Translations under genes and position numbers: made by a program
Notes under the pieces: model-generated
Database searches by the model: none
What the model saw: the letters and a program-made list of their open reading frames with translations, nothing else
What the model was told of the DNA's origin: nothing
Origin: Pomacea canaliculata
Taxonomy: Eukaryota > Mollusca > Gastropoda > Architaenioglossa > Ampullariidae
DNA length: 64,000 bases
NCBI RefSeq assembly: GCF_003073045.1
Contig: NC_037591.1
Span: forward strand, 20,741,319-20,805,318
Direction: 5' to 3'
Shown here: piece after piece, positions 1-11,580 of the stretch
How the letters are laid out: the number at the start of each line of letters is the position of its first letter
Position numbering within the stretch: position 1 is the first letter of the stretch

Positions 1-224
1 CTATTTCAGACATTTTAAAAAAAGAGAGATAAATTCTCCGACTAACATACAGTTGGCATTTAGCTCCGGATGAATGGACCAAAGGCAGAGAAAAACTGAA
101 AAGACTGAACTGACTCGCCATTTATCACGGCCGTTATTTACTTCATCTTGCGAGCAGTGTCAAGACGACTCTCGGTGACAATGTTTCAGTGACACTAGCA
201 ATCGTCGCACGTTGGTGGGTGTCA

Positions 225-435
225 AACCACGGATGTGTATAGGTGGACTGCTGTCTGTCTGCCAAGACCAACGCTTAGCCTCTTGCGAAGTTCTCCTCTG
301 TTAGTCTCGGCGAGCCGTAACAAAGAATGTGACTAAACCGGAAGCTTTGTCGTCTAATGCCTCGTTTCAGCACTGGAAAAAAAAATCATCTGCCAGCAGT
401 CCAGTAGTACAAGTTCGTGGTCAAACGTTGAGGTG
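225..435 (+). repeat. Dispersed repeat, arm A (inverted partner near 26.1-26.3 kb)
   Basis: This stretch aligns by eye with the reverse complement of 26,085-26,275. Shared blocks include CCTCTTGCGAAGT, GTTAGTCTCGGCGAGCCGTA and ACAAAGAATGT, then AAACCGGAAGC and CAGCAGTCCAG in the same order. The family is not recognised. The match is patchy, so it is an old interspersed repeat rather than a recent inverted duplication. Confidence 0.6.
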
Positions 436-2440
436 GAGATCAAATGAGCCCGCCGATGGTCATCAACTAACCCTGTTCTCACAAGCAGGAATCTGCGCGC
501 ATCAACCGACCCACACAAGGGTTGCGAAAGCAGACACCTGGGGTAAGGCAAGGATTATCCTGTCGTGGAGAGCACCACGGTGTTACATTAATCTCCTCTC
601 AAGTCTTGAAACAGGCGGCAGAGGGACAACCTGCCACAGGCACAGACAGGGCAACATGTTATTTTTAGTGGCTCATTTCTCTTTCCCAGGGATATTCATA
701 CTCCGTCTCGAACTGCCATGTCAAAAGACTGCAGGGACATTCAGGGTTTGTTACTGCGTTCACAAATCCTGGTACTGATGGCAAAGAGGTATTAGCAAAG
801 ACTTACCCAGGATTGGCGGATTAGCACAGCAAAGCCTATTTACGTTTTCACAAAAGTGAAACGTTACTACCGTTAGTGTTTCTTGACCAGACGAGACAAA
901 ACGCACAATTTAATTTTAAAGAAGTGAGGTACATGTCAACATATATTTCCCGTCTTTTTGACTTATACATAGTCCAGGATGGGTTGTTTTGGTTTTGTTT
1001 GTTTTTTATTTTCGTTCAGCCCACCTTAGTGGAAAAATGTCTGTAAACAGGTACAGCATCAGGTGTCGAGGTGGAAGCAAACTTCTTCTCTCTCTTTTTA
1101 GGGGTTGTGGCGGGTTTTAGCCGCTGTCATTCTGGGGCATTATGCACGCCAGGGCACAGTGTTTATGGCACAGCTAGTGACAGTTCTGTCCTTGCATTAC
1201 AGGAGCTTGAAGACGGCCCTTACACAGTAGCTGGGGAACAACTTGCACAACTTACCCCATGTCTACACACCAGTACACATTCATTGAATAACATGATGAG
1301 GCTCACTGGGACCCGAACTTACATTGACTAATGCCTACCTACTAATACATTAAATGACATTAGTAATTAACTAATATTAAGAATTAAATAATATTAAAAA
1401 TAAACACAGAGACAGAAACAAGATATATTCGTCAAAAAGATGGAAATCTGTCTCCATTACCTCTTGCCTCATTCAACTCATGACTCATTAACTCACTCAG
1501 GTGTTTCATTAACTCACTGGAGTTCGGGAATATTGAGAGAAGGAAAGCAGAGCGAGCCGACAGTGCTGTGTCAAAAGTATTAACCAGTGGAGTGACATTG
1601 TGGTGTGAATATCTATTTAATTACGACAAGAGCTTACGGGAACCACACCTGTACTACATCATACGCAGTTGATACAGACCGGGGTCCACAGTCATGAAGC
1701 TGTGCGCTGTACCTGACATCAGACGCAGTAAATGTAACCAGCATTCCTACAATGTTGCTGATTGTGATGGAGATGGGGAACTTCTTTAAAACTGTCGATG
1801 GCAAGGCAGATGAATAGGTGAATGGCAGGAAAGTGTCAGGTCAGTCATTGCACAACACCGGAGATGTCCGGTGGTGGATGGGGGGAGGAAGGGAGGGGCG
1901 AACACGTGAGGCCCGAGGCTGTTTTCTCGCCGTCAACTTGACGTCCCCTCACTGTGTGACGTGCACGAGACAGGGAGACAGCATAAGTCGTGTTCTCACT
2001 CCACACTTCTTGGCCACAAAAACAGGTATGGCTGCTTACTTCACTCCCTGTTGTTGTGAGTGAGAAGTTCTTTCACAAAGTTTGTCATGGTGATGAAATT
2101 ATTTTATGTTGCCATTGTTCATTGCGGTCGGGTTGTATGTTCTGACCTGGCGTGTATCTCTGTGTGTGTGAGACAGAGGGTGTGTGTGGGTGTGGGTGGG
2201 TATAAAATAATAATTTCCAGTTTTTCAGGCTATTTGGCCTATATGGATGAAAGGACATAGCCATAAATAAATCATAAAGTGTAAAAGCTGCCTACTACCT
2301 CAGGCACAAAAAATAGTAGAATGTTGAGTACAGTTGGAACAATTCAACCAAAAGCTTTTCCAAGTCATTTTCTGATGTATTGTTATGCTATGTTAAAAAC
2401 ACTTTTTAGTTTGGATTAGAACATAAACAACATCAATAAT
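436..2440. other. Non-coding stretch, no gene recognised
   Basis: Only short open frames without domain signal or convincing splice context occur here. A TG-rich simple stretch lies near 2,160-2,200. Upstream exons of the Kv gene could be hidden here but none is supported. Confidence 0.5.
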
Positions 2441-2446
2441 AAACCC

Positions 2447-3000
2447 TCAACATTGACTGTTACACACGGTACAATGGGGATGAACTCTTTGTTGCATCAA
2501 CACATTGGATGTTACACACCATACAGTGAGGATCAACACATTGGATGTTACACTCTGTACAGTGAGGATCAACACACTGTTACACCCTGTTTGGTGATAG
2601 TACACATGTTGTTGCATCAGGTGCCATGATGAATAATACACTGGCTGCTACACAATCCACACTAGGAATAACACTGGCTGTTACTGTACAATGAAGATGA
2701 TGCACTTGCTGTTACTGTTGAAGGATCAACGCACTAGCTGTTATTGCACAGGAGAGATCAACACATAGTACGGTGAGGATCAAAACAGTTACACACTGTA
2801 TCCTGAGGTTCAACACTATCTGTTACACACTGTACCTTGAGGACTGTATGGTGAGCATCAACACTAATACACACTGTAAGGTGAGCATCAACTCTGTTAC
2901 ACACAGTACGGTGAGGATCAACACTGTTACATACTGCACCGTGAGCATCAACACTGTTACACACTGCACCTTGAGGACCAAAACATTGGCCTGTCTTCTC
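2447..3000. repeat. Degenerate minisatellite, unit about 30-36 bp
   Basis: The stretch is a tandem array of imperfect units built on GTTACACACTGTACNGTGAG followed by GATCAACAC, the cleanest units being 30 bp long near 2,850-2,980. The array makes repetitive open frames on both strands (about 90 aa each), which are artefacts of a unit length divisible by three. It lies about 1.6 kb upstream of the first recognised Kv coding exon. Confidence 0.8.
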
Positions 3001-3214
3001 ATCGACACAGCCACGCTTGCTTTTCTGTCCAGAGAGCATGCTGTCTAATGAAGTCCCTCACGAACCTATACATCCACGTGACTTTATCTGTCCACCGAGG
3101 GACGCACGTATTTTTCAAAACCATCGCCCAGCTCCAAACACCACTGTACTATATTTCACACGGTTATTCTGGTTTGCCCCAAAGTCTGCGTAGGCCCTAA
3201 GGTGCGTGACATCG

Positions 3215-3300
3215 TGACGTCACGTCTTCGGCTGATGTGGCAAACAACAGCAAAACAAATCCGTTGTTTACCAGATCAGCATCTGCACTCTATATAAATA
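3215..3300 (+). promoter_or_regulatory. Candidate core promoter: CRE plus TATA box
   Basis: A perfect palindromic cAMP response element, TGACGTCA, lies at 3,215-3,222, and a TATA-like TATATAAATA at 3,291-3,300, about 70 bp downstream. The Kv coding start is at 4,623 on the same strand with no other gene between, so this could be its promoter. A donor-like GCAG/GTATGT follows at about 3,331. There is no direct transcription evidence, and both motifs can occur by chance. Confidence 0.3.
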
Positions 3301-3357
3301 TATATAACATTCCTAAAGTCGTTCTGCGCAGGTATGTGGTGATGCGATGATTTATAG

Positions 3358-3806
3358 CAGGGATGCCCAACCTACGGCCCGCGGGCCATATCCGGCCCGC
3401 GACGCGGTGCCATCCGGCCCGCGAAACTTCTGCCCACAGTGCAGAAAATCGGCATGTTAGTAATAAAAAAAGACATAAAAAACGAAAAAAAGGGAAGAAG
3501 AAGTATTTATCCCTACGTAGGGGCATCTCTCAATCTTTGTTTCGATGGACGAACATTTCGATTCAGTGCTCTGACTTGGTGTCTCTACGATGAGGCCGGA
3601 CATTCAGAAGTTGGTTTCGGGTAAACAACTTCAAATATCCCACTAATTACTACATAATTAATGGTAAATACAACTTGTTTCTAATAAAAATGGTATCTGC
3701 TCTATTTTTTTTTTTTTTTTTTTTGTATTTTTGCGGTGAAGGGGCCCGTCACACGCATGTCGGAAATGTGTATGGCCCGCAGACCGAAAAAGGTTGGGCA
3801 TCACTG
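3358..3806. mobile_element. Non-autonomous hAT element (MITE), 449 bp
   Basis: The ends are inverted: CAGGGATGCCCAACCT at the left and the complement of CAGTGATGCCCAACCT at the right, followed internally by GGCCCGCGGGCC-type sequence. It is flanked by a perfect 8-bp target-site duplication ATTTATAG (3,350-3,357 and 3,807-3,814). The 8-bp duplication and CAG..CTG ends are diagnostic of hAT transposons. It has no transposase. A related copy sits at 48,672-49,225. Confidence 0.9.
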
Positions 3807-4622
3807 ATTTATAGGATTCCGTACTGGCTCGGACAAATAAAATTATGAAGGGCACTGGCAGGTGTGTGCTTTTCACTTTGATGAAATGCCACATGACATC
3901 ATTTGGTCACAGCATGATTGACCAACAGCATAAAACAATGAGCGACTGAGACACTAGCACCGAACCCTCCGCCCCACCAATCTGCATGGGGGTACCCGTC
4001 TCTGTGGTCTCTGGTAAAGGGTACGGAATCCAACGGTTTGCTGGGATAACATCCCGCAAGCTCGAGTGTGCGTCTTCAAGATTTATGTGCACACATAAAA
4101 CTACAATGTCTGTATGAATTTAACTGAAAAATGAGTCGTGCGTTTGTCAGACATCTTTCAGGGTCTTTTAACAGAGAAGAATTATGGTCTAAGTATGTCA
4201 CGATACATTTTTTTATTTTTTAGAAGTGTCTTATGGATTTTTTATATGACTAGAGTGTAATTTTTTTTTATGACTGTAGGGTAAATCTGTTATATGACCG
4301 TCGTGTAAATTTGCCATGAGCTTAGATTCCACAAGGCCCTTTGTGATTTTTAAGGTCTTTTTTAACAGGGCAGAACTGTGTTCCGACAGATACGTTTTCA
4401 GGATACAAAAAGATGAGCATAAATGTGTATTCCATATAGGTGTTTATTCAAGATGCAAAACATGAGCATAAATGTCTATTCTATGTGTATTTTTTTCGAA
4501 TGTCATTTTATGTTCGCAGAAGATCAGCACCCGCTGTAAGTTCACAGTCGTTCACTTGTAAAGCTTAGAACTGTTTTGCATCACACTCTGAGGTTGATCC
4601 AGCAACAAAGAAACAACATCAA

Positions 4623-7600
4623 ATGGATTCATTTACTGGGTCAAGGTCAAAATATAAACAAAGTGTCTTGAACGCTTTACTTCCAGGAGCCAGCATTCAA
4701 GAACCGGGTAGAATTCTCACCCATGTTGCAACTGGCAACGAGGTAGGTGAATACAGTTGAATTTTAAGTACCTACATATATCTATTGTACCTGTGGCTGT
4801 ACTCTGCTCAACTGTGTAGTGTTAAACTTTACATGTGAACTATTTTAATATCTTATGTCAATTTTTCAAACTTTCCATACAGAACAAGTTTCACAAAATA
4901 TTTATCAGAAAGAAAGTTTAAGAAAGCTTTAGACCTACGTGTTCCTATTGTATTTTTAAATAGCAAAAAATTCCGAATGATAATTTTAATGACTGTCGCA
5001 AATATCAGTCTGTTGTATTATGCAAAGTCTACACCAATGTCAATTATTATTCTGATTTGAACTTTCAAAATTATTTATCTCAAAATAAGCGACATATCGC
5101 TATCACAGCAACATGCATACCTTTCCGCAGACAGTTGTGTTCAATGTGGGAGGCACCATGTTTGAGACTTACAAGTCCACACTACACAGCTTGCCCCACA
5201 GTCCACTAGCAGACGACTCTTTTCTCCGGAAGCACTTCAGACAAGAGAAAGGTCATTACTTTTTTGATCGGGACCCGGATGTCTTCTGCGCGATTTTGAA
5301 TTATCTTCGCACAGGAGAACTCCACTTACCAACTAAATGTTGTGGTCCCGCTGTCAAGGTAACAACTCTTCGTTTGTTTGTTTGTTTGTTTGTTTGTTTT
5401 GTTTTTGTTTTGTTTTGTTTTGTTTGGGGGGGGGAGTCTTTTTTTACATCTAAGTGAAGGAGTAATTTACTTCAGAAATTCAGAAATGCCACTCAGTTTT
5501 GGTAAATTCATATCTTCAGTAGAATATCTCTCAGACAGTCGTTTACAGGAATGAAGGAAGGAAGCGAACATGAACCAGCATATTTATATCATAAATGAAA
5601 ATGGACCGTTACTATACTTAACTAGTGGTAGTGGAATACAATGTGGTTTCTTTGTTTTGTTTTGATTTGTTTCTGATTTTTTTTTTTTGGGGGGGGTTTA
5701 CTTTTTTGGGGGGGCAGGGGGGAGGGATGGTTTTGTTTTTGTTTTCTGTTGTTGGTGGGTCGGGGTTGTTTGTTTATTAGCCTGCTTTTGGATAAAAATA
5801 ATAAGCTATTTTAGTTCAGCTGGTTAATAAAATGAACACAATTACACTAAGAAGAAAAGAGGGAAACATTGACGTTTTTACTGGCGGCAGACGGAGCTGG
5901 AGTTCTGGGGCATTGAGGAGGACGAGATCGAAGAGTGCTGCTGGACCAACTACAATTCATGGACTACCACACTTGACGCACTGCGCAGACTGGAGCAGGA
6001 CAGAAAGGTAGGCAGTCGTGTGTGTACGTGTGACTGTGTAAAATGTGTGTGAGAGAGAGAGAGATTATTTCAACATGCATGTATATATGTATTTATCTGC
6101 ATATTTCTACTATGAGCACTATCTCGAATGGCCTTAGTGGATTAATAAAATTGTATTATATTGTATTATTGTAATTGGAGCGGGTTTTGTGTTGCTTGCT
6201 CATCCATCTGCCTCTTTCCCATACGCCTTTCGGGTAACCTTGATGAGGCTGTTGGGGTAGTCACGTGACCGTAGAATGACACATGTGAAGGAGAGAGGTC
6301 TTCAGTAAATTTTATATCTGAACCTCTAATCAATTTTGAAAAAGCCACCATCGGCTTTCTAAAATTATGTCTGCGTTTTCATTCACTCCATATCAATCTT
6401 AAGTTGAATGCGCAAACCATCAACCATTTCATTTCTATATTGTTTTAATTGATTGTTCAAAGTTTTACAATTTAAAAAATTGTTCAAAACTTTCTCGTTT
6501 TAATGACTCGTTTGTCTCAGTTTGTCTTTGTCTCAGTTATCACTTATTTAACCATTTCGAAGTTATTACTACTTTTCTTGTACTTTCTTTGTATATGTTA
6601 ATTTCTGCTACTTATGTAGTCAAATAGATTTTTTTAAGTGTGTAAGTTTTTTCTGTAAGTAATGTTATGATTAACTGCTATTGATTTTATATTCACTTTG
6701 GGGTATTGAGTGTGTATCGCTATTTATTCGTTAAAATCCTTTGCAGTAAACACTTATCTGAACTTCTAGTGGTATTTTTTCTTTAATCGTTAGGTCAACA
6801 TGCCAGGATCACAGGATGACTGGCCAGAAGTCGAGAGAAGTCACAGCAAAGTTCGTGAACTCCAAATAAAGTTTTGGAACATACTTCATAATCCAAGATC
6901 CAGTCTGCTTGCTAATGTAAGAAATACACTTCTCAAACAATGTCAGGTGCTTGCCCTCTAGCGTAAGACTTTCTTTTACATTCACTTGCCTGCTTTCGCT
7001 TTTATGTACGAGTGCACATGAATGTGTGTTAATGAGCGTAGAATAGTTCGGTGGTGTCATCACTAATGCTTGTCTTTATTTTTATTGCCATTGTACAAAT
7101 TCATGTCAAACTTGTCACTATCATTCTTACACGTGTTTTGTAAAAATAAGAAAGGAAAGAGAGAAACAGTAAAGATCAGGAAAAAACTTATGTTTGTAAA
7201 CGATGTTTTTTAAAAGATGCTTTATCGAGTTGTTTACATCTTTACTTTTAAATCGGATAAGTCTCGCTGTGTGTAGTCAAGTGTGGGATTTGTGAAAGTG
7301 CTAGAAGGATTACAACACTGAGCCGCTAACGCTTTGATTTCAAATAATTTTACTAAATAGTAGTCAAGCTGGAATTTAACCAAAGAAGAGACAGTTGAGC
7401 TTGAGTTTTGTAACCCTTTGTTGACGATAATCAATCTTTCTCTTCATTTTTATTTAATGCGCTCACGGATCTGTCTATTTGGTAAGTCCTTACAATCTCC
7501 TTCATGAAAACTCATACACTTATGCTGCTGCCAATCTTGTCGATGATTATTGAAATTAAGATTGTGTTATCATCATCAGCATCATCATCATCCGTCTTTT

Positions 7601-8755
7601 TTTCTGTTTCAGCTATACGGCTATGTCTCACTAACTTTCGTCATCATCAGCATCTTCTCTTTCGTCGCACAGACGCATGAATTTTTTCGCGTTCCTAGTC
7701 ACCATAAGGCTGCTAACCTGGGAAGCAAGGCAACACATCCCATCACACATAACACATCATCGGCTAATGTAACAGCTGAGGCCGTGGTGCTAAACAGACA
7801 AAACATCACCAAGGGTCTGACGGAGGTTCACCCTGTCCTGCTGGGCATGGACGGCGCGTGTCTTGTCTTCTTCATCGCGGAGTTCGCGTGCAGGTTCTTT
7901 CTGTCCCCCCGGAAGCTGAAGATGCTAGCCATGCCGACGACTGTCATCGACCTGCTGGCCCTGCTGCCGGACATCATAGAGTTCAGCATCCGGATCTTCC
8001 GGCATGAAAAAGGGCAAAGCACCGTCGACGTCATCACCAATATGCGCCTTTTGCGCACCTTCCGCATATTCCGGTTGATGCGTCACTTCCCGGGACTATG
8101 GATCCTCTTCTACACTCTTAAAGCAAGCCTGCGAGAGCTGCTGCTTCTACTGCTCTTCGTCTTCGTCGGCATGATCTTCTTCGCTTCTCTTATCCACTAC
8201 GCTGACGATCAGACGGTCTTCACCAGCATCCCGACTGCCTGCTGGTGGGCGGTTATCACCATGACGACGGTGGGTTACGGGGATATGTATCCGACCACAA
8301 GGTGGGGGTACGTGGTGGGCACCCTGACGGCGATCTGTGGCGTGCTGGTTGTGGGATTCACGGTACCCGTGCTGGTCAACAACTTCATCCTGTACTACCA
8401 GCACACGCAGTGCGCCTTCAGCAGAGACCGCGCCACCAAACGGCGGGCGCACGTGAATAAGCAGCGGCGGCAATGCCTGGAGAAACGCGCGCAAGGCCTC
8501 CACGAGAGAGTGCCGGAGGTGCAGATGTCAGTGCTGAAGTGTTTTCAGAATCACCATACAGCCAATGGCCAACCCGGTCCTTCCTGCAATGAGACGTGTA
8601 GGAGCAACAAGAAAACAAAGAAAACTGTCAGTCAGAGTGTTGAGGATGGTACAGCTTTACTCGAAGACGAAGCAGAGTTGTCTACCCGTCAGAACGACGC
8701 AACAAGCAGCGACACCGCCGACCTGGCCAAGCTGCTGAAACTACGTGTCACGTGA
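4623..8755 (+). CDS. Voltage-gated potassium channel alpha subunit (Shaw/Shab-like Kv)
   Basis: Five coding exons, all phase 0: 4,623-4,742; 5,131-5,358; 5,891-6,007; 6,794-6,916; 7,613-8,755, giving 576 aa. An in-frame TAG lies upstream of the chosen ATG. The T1/BTB domain (about residues 41-155) begins VVFNVGGTMFETY and keeps the HX5CX20CC zinc motif of non-Shaker Kv channels, ending CCW. The last exon carries S1-S6. The S4 has five arginines at every third position (RLLRTFRIFRLMRH). The selectivity filter is TTVGYGDMYP, and S6 is GFTVPVLVNNF. The S1-S2 loop is long, with three N-glycosylation sequons (NTS, NVT, NIT). The C-tail is about 110 aa, basic then acidic. Tetramers of such subunits pass K+ across the plasma membrane on depolarisation. 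The S6 gate reads TVP rather than the usual PVP. The start exon is the least certain part; an alternative ATG lies at 5,113. Confidence 0.93.
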
Positions 8756-9640
8756 CACGACCATAGAGGTGACCGCAGTCAATTCGTGGACAATCACAAG
8801 GAAAATATGTTACCAGATGTCCAACTTATTCAGACCGGGAGGAGATGAGTGTAAGGCAAGCTTTCTGGGCGGGTGGTCGATACCCAGTTCGTCAGCTTTG
8901 GGCGAGGACCCTGGACACAAAGCAGATGTTGAGCCTGCTGATGTCATATAGGTGGCCCTCTCGATGTACCTTTTGTATTCCATTCATGCCGAGAAGCACG
9001 ACCTTAGACAGTTTATGTAGCAACTCGAAATGTTTTAAAGATTCGGAAACGATCTCTTTATTTCTGTGGAGTCGTCAATTTATGATCACGTGATGTGCGT
9101 GGGTGTGGGTGTTTAATTGTAGAGTCTTCTGCGCTTTGGTCACCGAGATTGTGACCGCAGGGGATCGTTTTCCCATGTCGTTTGAAAACAGGGTACATCT
9201 TCAGAGACCAACCAAATTGCGTATTATTAAACGTTTAGTTTAACCTGTGTGATATTTATTTCAAATGAATGTGAATGAAAGAAAACAGTTATTTAGGGTA
9301 GTTTTTGTATGTTGGTAAACGAATAGATGAGTGAGGGATATACAGATGACGTCAAATGGACAAACGACCGGACCGCCTAATGGATGGATGAGTGAAACAT
9401 TGAATAGTTTATATGTAAAGTTTTCTTTTCAAATGGTGTTTATTTGTATTGTTTAATCGCACAGGAGAAAGGCTCACGCATACACACGACACACACAAGC
9501 AAATTATTTTAAAAAGAAAGAAATGGACGACAAAACCAACTGATGTGAAGAAGAATAAACAGTAAATACGTGTGTGTGTGTGTGTGTGCGCGTGCGCATA
9601 CACAGGTGTGAGAGTGAATGTGTTGTGAGAGGTACGCAAC
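8756..9640 (+). other. Kv downstream region, candidate 3' UTR
   Basis: No gene is seen. An AATAAA occurs at 9,554-9,559 and would be a possible polyadenylation signal for the Kv transcript. It is followed by a (GT)n microsatellite at about 9,570-9,590. Confidence 0.35.
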
Positions 9641-10269
9641 GACTTCAGTAGTCATCTTGTTGGCAATTTTTAAACAATGTGAATATCATCACTCTCAAAT
9701 TACTTTCAATCACTCGTAAAGTCCTAATCTTATCCAGCGGCGAGTATTTCTACAAGTTATTCGAAATGTCTCCTAGTCTTCTTTAATTATTTGTTCGGTT
9801 ACTCGTTACAACTGGCTCGTCAACGGCACGTGATACGATTCTTTACCTTACTTATCATAAAAAAAGAGAAAAGGTAAGGTATCTAGCTATGGCTTCTAAA
9901 GTACGTTCCATACCCTAGAACCCTCCAATACAGAAAAGTGAAGCTGGTAAGATTTTCTCCCTTTGAAATGAAATGCAGCATCTCTAAGAAAGAAAGGCAG
10001 AACTTTAAAAAAAAAACTTTCCATTTCTTCTTAATTAAAAAACCAGACAAAATAATTGTTAAACCAAAGAAATAAAAAAATCCTAAAAGCACAAAACTGC
10101 CGTTCATGAAACCAAACAGGAATGCCCGGAATTTTTTTTTTTTTTTTTTTTGGGGCAAGCAAAGTTCCACGTCTGTAGAGCGAAACGGGAACTATGAGGA
10201 TATTTGGTAACAGACCTGATGATGCTGCTACAACAGCTACACCAATCCTCGCGACGCCGAACCGACCGA
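9641..10269. other. Non-coding stretch
   Basis: No coding signal is seen. It includes an 18-20 bp poly-T run at about 10,132-10,151. Confidence 0.4.
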
Positions 10270-10402
10270 AGGCTGCACAGGATTGGCTGCCCTGGGTTCC
10301 GATCTCGTGTTACGCAGGCTGTCTTTTTCTCTGCATGTATCACCTGTTTTTTGGCTAAGTTGCCGTGATATAGCCTTGCTGGCTAGGTGCCAAACACCAA
10401 TT
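10270..10402 (+). repeat. tRNA-derived SINE, 3' part
   Basis: The stretch contains TTGGCTGCCCTGGGTTCCGA, a B-box-like RNA polymerase III element, and the family tail GCCGTGATATAGCCTTGCTG with GGTGCCAAACACC. The same parts occur in reverse orientation at 17,901-18,072 and 63,722-63,893. The 5' tRNA-like A-box end is absent or too diverged here. Confidence 0.65.
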
Positions 10403-11511
10403 TAACCCCACGCCCTTCAGTGTGATCAACGGCTTAAAGTAATTGGGAGCCACCGATTTTTTTTTAAAATACAGTTTACAGTTGAGAATGAGTTGTTTGC
10501 ACATAACGAATACTCTGTATAACATTGTATGTTTTCTATCGCACCACCATGTAGACACAGAATCTGCTACAGAATCTGCCGGTCCCAAGCCAGGATGAAG
10601 GAGGAGGGTTGGGCGTGGGGCTAGCAACCCGACCCTGTAAAAAAAACGCTACAGAAACCGCAAACATACACCGAGAGCCTGAATTTCAGCATAATAATAA
10701 TAATAAATTTTATGATTTATATAGTTCTTTACTCCACTATTTTAAAAAAATCAGAAATAATAATAATAATGGAAGTTGGTCCCAAAGCAAAGAGTTCGTT
10801 GCATTCCAGATTTGAGTGAGTGTAGCTACTCATGTTGAGAAGGTAAATGCCATCAGCATAGATGCAGTCTGTAGCCTTGCCATTGCATGGAATCTTTGGT
10901 AAGTCAACAAAGCTCTGCTTCAAAAAGTAGCTGAAAGTTATTATGATGTTTGTATGGAAGCTTAACTTAAATACATTGATGCACTGGCCTAACCTTTGCA
11001 GACAGAAATATTGTTCCATCAACACAAATCTTGTTAAATCATCATGCTAACAGTTCTGTAGATGCACAATGTCAGCAATGTCAATATCAAAAAGGGTAAT
11101 AAAGACCAAAACACATTGTGCTCACTAGTCACATATTTGGCCCCACATTTTAAAACAAATATTTCTATCACAGTAACCTGAACCAAGCAAACAAACTTCA
11201 TCAGATTGCAGAGGCCTTGTTTCCTGCTTTCTGAGTTGAGCAACCAGGAAAAAGTGCCAAAGGTTAAATATCTTTGAAGAATAACAGCTTTTGGCAGCAA
11301 ATAAATAATGTACAGATGACCAAATAAAGTCTATACAGTGACTATAAATTAATGAAAATATGAATACATAATTTCATACTAAGCTTTATCATGAACAATG
11401 TTTTAATCAAGCATGAACAACTGACCAAATTTATATTAAATACATTAACATTTCAAATAGTTATATGGTTTATTGGTTACTGCTGTTTTTCTTATTGTTG
11501 TCATTTTCTAG
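10403..11511. other. AT-rich non-coding stretch
   Basis: No gene is recognised. Short (ATA)n/(AAT)n microsatellites lie at about 10,691-10,708 and 10,757-10,770. Confidence 0.4.
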
Positions 11512-11580
11512 GTATTCTCCTGCATCTTGAGAAGATACTCACTCAAATTTGACACAGACAGCAAGGAGTTTAAGTTTAGG
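11512..11580 (+). other. Possible isolated 69-bp coding exon
   Basis: A good acceptor (TTGTCATTTTCTAG) precedes 23 open codons reading VFSCILRRYSLKFDTDSKEF and three more residues, followed by a good donor (AGG/GTGAGC). The length is a multiple of three and the composition is protein-like. No neighbouring plus-strand exon was found, and no family is recognised. It may be chance. Confidence 0.2.

Noticed and set aside
2758-3048. Open frames of about 90 aa on both strands with repeated CNSVDAH-type units
   Set aside because: They are translations of the degenerate minisatellite, open on both strands because of its unit length.
8147-8618. Minus-strand frames of 66-118 aa opposite the Kv pore exon
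   Set aside because: Antisense of a clearly coding exon; no domain signal.
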